Part shown: one piece after another, positions 60,683 through 64,000 of the stretch
Numbering within the stretch: position 1 is the first letter of the stretch
Layout: every line of letters begins with the position of its first letter
Assembly (NCBI GenBank): GCA_963751395.1
Contig: CAVVUC010000004.1
Coordinates: 620,001-684,000 of the forward strand
Direction: 5' to 3'
Source of the DNA: CAVVUC01 sp963751395
GTDB taxonomy: Bacteria > Verrucomicrobiota > Verrucomicrobiia > Chthoniobacterales > Chthoniobacteraceae
Length of the DNA stretch: 64,000 nt
Translations under genes and position numbers: made by a program
The notes under the pieces: generated by a model
What the model saw: the letters and a program-made list of their open reading frames with translations, nothing else
Databases searched by the model: none
What the model was told of the DNA's origin: nothing

Positions 60683-61675
60683 TTAATGCGCTCCAGTGAG
60701 CGCTTCGTCAAGCGCGTCGGAATCGCTGACGGCAAGCACGGTGCTTGGCTGCGGGACAAGGCCAAGTGTTTCGATCAGGCCGCGGTCTTCATCGACTCCC
60801 GGGTTGTCGGCGGTGAGCAGTTTGTCGCCGTAGAAAATCGAGTTTGCGCCCGCGTAGAAACTGAGCGCCTGGGCTTCGGGCGACAGGCGGCTGCGGCCTG
60901 CGGAGAGGCGAACTTTTGAGGTGGGCAACGCGATGCGCGCGGTCGCGATCAGGCGGACGAGTTCGAAGACATCGACCGGTGGTTGTTCTTCGAGCGGCGT
61001 TCCCGGCACGGCCATGAGGCAGTTGATCGGAACGCTCTCCGGCGCGGGATCGAAGTTGGTAAGCACCTCGATCATTTTCAGGCGGTCGGTTTCCGTCTCG
61101 CCCATGCCGATGATGCCGCCGCAGCAGACATCCATGCCGGCGTCTTGCGCGGCTTTGATCGTGTTGAGGCGGTCGTCAAAAGTGTGAGTCGTGACGATCT
61201 CCGGGTAAAACTCGGGCGACGTGTCGATGTTGTGATTGTAGGCCGTGACGCCGGCTTCCTTGAGCTTGCGCGCCTCGACGTCGGAGAGATTGCCGAGCGT
61301 CACGCAGACTTCCATTCCGAGCTTGCTGACCTCGCGAATGGTCTCCAGCACCTGCTCGAACTTCGCGTCGCCGTCGCGCACGCCCTTCCAGGCCGCGCCC
61401 ATGCAGAAGCGGGTTGACCCGTTTTCGTGGGCACGCCGCGCGACTTCGACTATTTCCTGCGTGCCGAGAAGCCGCTCCGGTTCGACGCCGGTTTTGTAGC
61501 GGGAACTCTGCGCGCAGTAACCGCAGTCCTCGCTGCATCCGCCGGTCTTGATGCTCAGCAGCGTGCAGAGCTGGACCTCGCCGCCTTTCCAGTTTTCGAG
61601 GTAAACTTTTCGGCTGCGATCGATCAACTCGAACAGCGGTGTGTCGTAGATTTTTTGCAGGTCGTCGAGCTTCAT
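60683..61675 (-). CDS. bioB: Biotin synthase
   Basis: Radical-SAM enzyme that inserts sulphur into dethiobiotin, the last step of biotin making. 330 residues with the CSEDCGYC motif (Cys47, Cys51, Cys54) for the 4Fe-4S cluster, then FCMGAAWKGVRDGDAKFEQV, VTAYNHNIDTSPEFYPEIVT and GGIIGMGETETDRL. The AGRSRLSPEAQALSFYAGAN region carries the Arg that binds the auxiliary cluster. It feeds biotin to the carboxylase at the left end of the window. Confidence 0.97.
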   Translation of the reverse strand: MKLDDLQKIYDTPLFELIDRSRKVYLENWKGGEVQLCTLLSIKTGGCSEDCGYCAQSSRYKTGVEPERLLGTQEIVEVARRAHENGSTRFCMGAAWKGVRDGDAKFEQVLETIREVSKLGMEVCVTLGNLSDVEARKLKEAGVTAYNHNIDTSPEFYPEIVTTHTFDDRLNTIKAAQDAGMDVCCGGIIGMGETETDRLKMIEVLTNFDPAPESVPINCLMAVPGTPLEEQPPVDVFELVRLIATARIALPTSKVRLSAGRSRLSPEAQALSFYAGANSIFYGDKLLTADNPGVDEDRGLIETLGLVPQPSTVLAVSDSDALDEALTGAH

Positions 61676-61719
61676 AGGGTTAGGAAACTAGGATTTGGAA
61701 CAACAGGAAAGCGGGAAAA

Positions 61720-61840
61720 ATGACGAATGACGAATGACGAAATAATGACGAAGCCAGAATGACGAATATGTGCCGACCGGAGGCTTCGTCATTTGGCCGT
61801 TCGGTTTTCATTCGTCATTCGTCATTCGGATTTCGTCATT
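61720..61840. repeat. ATGACGA repeat cluster in inverted halves
   Basis: About four direct ATGACGA units at 61720-61770 are mirrored by TCGTCATT units at 61809-61840. The halves can pair. It lies between bioB and the next minus-strand gene and resembles dispersed repeats of PVC genomes. It is non-coding. Confidence 0.7.
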
Positions 61841-61843
61841 CCT

Positions 61844-62551
61844 TCAATACACCCACTTGCCATTCGGGCTTGAGAGCGTCACCTGGTCGTAATTCGAGTA
61901 GTCGGTCTTGCCGATTGCGCCCCACATTCGAGTTCCGGTTGCGCGTCGCCAAGCGGCGCTCATCTCCTCGCCGGTATGGCAGCCCCAACTCTTGATGAAG
62001 GCGTCGCGCGCAAAGATGCCGCGGTTGATTTTCGTGAGGTCGTTGACATGGAGCCAGCACTTCGAGGCGCTGTCCATTTCATTGCTGTAGTCGAACATGA
62101 AACAGGCGCGGTTCGAGTGGCCGAAAAATTCAAAGTTCCCGATTTTCACGAGGTCGCGCCTCTGGCCGAAGTTGAGGTAGTTAATGAGTTCCTGTGTCTT
62201 GTTGAAAAAGACGAGCTTCACCTTGCAGGCGTCGCGCACCGAAGCGATGAGCGGAATCAAGTCACGGCCTTCCTGCCGGCTGCGCTTCTCGTAGCTCTCA
62301 CGGTAAACGAGCCAGGTGATTCGCGCATCCGGCCCGAGCTGCGCACGCAGTTGATCCATGCGGACGCGGGAGGCGTGGACGAAGTTCGCCCACCAGTGGT
62401 CGTGCGGCTGCGCCTTGAATTTTTCCCACGCCTGAAGCGACACGCCGCCGGTGAGGATGATGTATTCCTTCTCGACGGCCTGTGCGGCTTGCGTGACGGG
62501 GCAGGCAAGCATCGCGATCAGGACAAAAAACAGCGCGCGGACAGTTTTCAT
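61844..62551 (-). CDS. Secreted protein of unknown function
   Basis: 235 residues from ATG 62551 with a signal peptide (MKTVRALFFVLIAMLACPVT, then QAAQA). The mature part has YIILTGGVSLQAWEKFKAQP, RITWLVYRESYEKRSRQEGR, KIGNFEFFGHSNRACFMFDY and SWGCHTGEEMSAAW. The HSNR-CFMFDY and GCHTGE segments, with His and Cys, suggest a caspase-like or peptidase C25/CHAT-type fold (a His then a Cys after a strand), but that is a weak guess. Confidence 0.6.
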   Translation of the reverse strand: MKTVRALFFVLIAMLACPVTQAAQAVEKEYIILTGGVSLQAWEKFKAQPHDHWWANFVHASRVRMDQLRAQLGPDARITWLVYRESYEKRSRQEGRDLIPLIASVRDACKVKLVFFNKTQELINYLNFGQRRDLVKIGNFEFFGHSNRACFMFDYSNEMDSASKCWLHVNDLTKINRGIFARDAFIKSWGCHTGEEMSAAWRRATGTRMWGAIGKTDYSNYDQVTLSSPNGKWVY

Positions 62552-62677
62552 AGAGGCGCTAAGATGCGCAGTTTTCGTATTGTGACAACGAGAAAAGGCC
62601 GCTTGCTGCGAACGATTGCCGCTGGCAAAAAAGCTCGGCTTGCGAAAATCGCGCACCGTGGTTTCCTGCTTTCCCAC

Positions 62678-64000
62678 ATGGCCCGATTTCGTCTTTTCGA
62701 TCTTAACCCGGAGCAGGAGCGCGCGGTCCGCACGACCGAGGGGCCGCTGCTGATTCTCGCCGGCGCGGGCACGGGAAAGACGCGTGTGATCACGGCGCGC
62801 GTGGCCTTCTTGATCGCCCAGGACGTCGATCCCATGCACATCCTCGCGGTCACGTTCACGAACAAGGCGGCGAACGAAATGCGAGAGCGGCTCGCCGGCG
62901 TGGTCGAAAAGGAGAAGGCGAAAAAGGTGACGATGTCCACGTTCCACGCGCTCTGCCTGCGCATCTTGAGATCGGGCATCGAGCGGCTCGGATACAAGAA
63001 CAACTTCAGCATTTACGACGAGTCGGACCAGCTCGGGCTCATCAAAAAGATCATCACACGCACGGCGGCGAAGGATGAGAAGCTCGACCCGCACCTCGCG
63101 AAGAACCTCATCAGCAAAGCGAAAAACAACGGCTGGTCCGCGCCCGAGAACGAGCAGAATCTCATCTCCGCCGTGTTCGCGCGCTACCAGATGGAACTGA
63201 AAACGCTGAACGCCGTGGACTTCGACGACCTGCTGTTGCTCGCGGTGAAGCTGCTCAACGAGCACGCCGAAGTGCGCGAACGATGGAACGAGCGGTTTCG
63301 CTACATCATGGTCGATGAGTTCCAGGACACGAACAAACTCCAGCTCGAACTCGTGAGCCTGCTGGCGAAGTCGTCCATCAAGCATCAGCCATCAGCCATC
63401 CACGCTCCGAACGTCTGCGTTGTCGGCGATGACGACCAGTCGATCTACGGCTGGCGCGGGGCGGAGGTGTCGAACATTCTCGAGTTCGAGCACCACTTTC
63501 CGAACCCGACGATCGTGAAGCTCGAACAGAACTACCGCAGCACGAACTCGATCCTCGACACGGCAAATCAGCTCATCAAAAACAACCCGCGCCGTCGCCC
63601 GAAGAACCTGTGGAGCGCGCATGGGGCGGGGGAAAAGATCCGGCTCATTCAGATGCCGGACGACCGCGAGGAGGCGCAGTTCGTGGCCGAAGACATCCAG
63701 CGCCTGAACTTTTCCGAAGGCGCACCGTGGGAAAGGTTCGCGGTGCTTTATCGCATGAACGCACAGGCGCGTTTGATCGAGGAAAACCTGCGCCGGCTTC
63801 ACATTCCGTATCGCCTCGTCGGCGGGAAAAGCTTTTTCGACCGGCGCGAGATTCGGGACGTGCTTGCCTACGCGACCTGCCTCGTGAATCCCGATGACGA
63901 CGTGAGCCTGCTGCGCATCATCAACACGCCGGCGCGGGGCATCAGCGCGACGACGACAGAACGGGCGCTCGCACTCAGCGTGGATAACAAGTGCAGCCTC
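62678..64000 (+). CDS. UvrD/PcrA/Rep-type DNA helicase, 3' end outside the window
   Basis: ATG 62678, divergent from the previous gene; 441 codons are present and the frame is open at the window edge. Superfamily 1 motifs: LNPEQERAV, GAGTGKTR (Walker A), VTFTNKAANEMRERL, MVDEFQDTN (Walker B), VVGDDDQSIYGWRGAE and LEQNYRST. A short run (SSIKHQPSAIHAP) before VVGDDDQ, coded by CATCAGCCATCAGCC repeats, is absent from usual helicases. It unwinds DNA in repair and replication restart. Confidence 0.95.
   Translation, partial: MARFRLFDLNPEQERAVRTTEGPLLILAGAGTGKTRVITARVAFLIAQDVDPMHILAVTFTNKAANEMRERLAGVVEKEKAKKVTMSTFHALCLRILRSGIERLGYKNNFSIYDESDQLGLIKKIITRTAAKDEKLDPHLAKNLISKAKNNGWSAPENEQNLISAVFARYQMELKTLNAVDFDDLLLLAVKLLNEHAEVRERWNERFRYIMVDEFQDTNKLQLELVSLLAKSSIKHQPSAIHAPNVCVVGDDDQSIYGWRGAEVSNILEFEHHFPNPTIVKLEQNYRSTNSILDTANQLIKNNPRRRPKNLWSAHGAGEKIRLIQMPDDREEAQFVAEDIQRLNFSEGAPWERFAVLYRMNAQARLIEENLRRLHIPYRLVGGKSFFDRREIRDVLAYATCLVNPDDDVSLLRIINTPARGISATTTERALALSVDNKCSL

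Overview
The window reads as a bacterial chromosome segment, most likely Verrucomicrobiota or a relative in the PVC group. That placement is an inference from gene content: a PEP-CTERM exported protein, several secreted glycoside hydrolases, a SWIB-domain protein, FmdB and DUF2905 proteins, and REP-like intergenic repeats. No rRNA or universal marker is present to confirm it. GC-rich housekeeping DNA lies at both ends (about 1-7 kb and 55.7-64 kb). The 47 kb between them is lower in GC and mostly accessory DNA.

Left core (1-7 kb): an acyl-CoA carboxylase operon (carboxyltransferase, biotin carboxylase, biotin carrier), then a Tat-exported GH1 beta-glucosidase and a secreted GH36/raffinose-synthase-like protein. 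tRNA-Ala(CGC) follows.

Accessory block A (8.4-17.8 kb) starts with the 3' half of a tRNA-Gln gene cut inside its anticodon loop. A tyrosine integrase follows, then a type II toxin-antitoxin pair and a duplicated integrase tail. Next come a 521-aa protein of unknown function, an IS1202-like element with a 16-bp target duplication, and a group II intron. These last three sit around or inside one ruined gene.

Block B (17.8-29.6 kb) carries DUF2062, STAS-like and AlkA-like genes, a complete type I restriction-modification locus with a PIN toxin pair between hsdS and hsdR, then HU, a universal stress protein and a PEP-CTERM protein.

Block C (29.6-36.5 kb) is an eleven-gene minus-strand operon of plasmid or phage character. 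It encodes a DUF932 protein, a variant DNA sliding clamp with a long tail, a WGR-domain ATP-dependent DNA ligase, a RecB/Cas4-like nuclease with four C-terminal cysteines, two membrane proteins and several small proteins. I regard it as the best candidate for an undescribed DNA-processing system. A three-gene cluster ending in a SWIB-domain protein lies directly upstream.

Block D (38-47.9 kb) has a secreted cystatin-like protein, an L7/L12-like-domain membrane protein, a GH16 glucanase, and two near-identical inverted IS66 copies. Each copy splits a gene that can be rebuilt across its 8-bp target duplication.

Block E (48-54.6 kb) is a satellite-like integrative element at tRNA-Val(GAC): integrase, excisionase, XRE regulator, TOPRIM primase, RepA-like helicase (frameshifted) and a GTGCA iteron-like array just past the helicase gene. 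Two ruined integrases lie between tRNA-Val and tRNA-Gly(GCC).

Right core (55.8-64 kb): FmdB, a zinc-ribbon membrane protein, a frameshifted secreted protein, aspartate kinase, MsrB, DUF2905, biotin synthase, a secreted protein and the start of a UvrD/PcrA helicase. BioB makes the biotin used by the carboxylase at the left end. Several clean one-base frameshifts in otherwise intact genes raise the question of sequencing indels.
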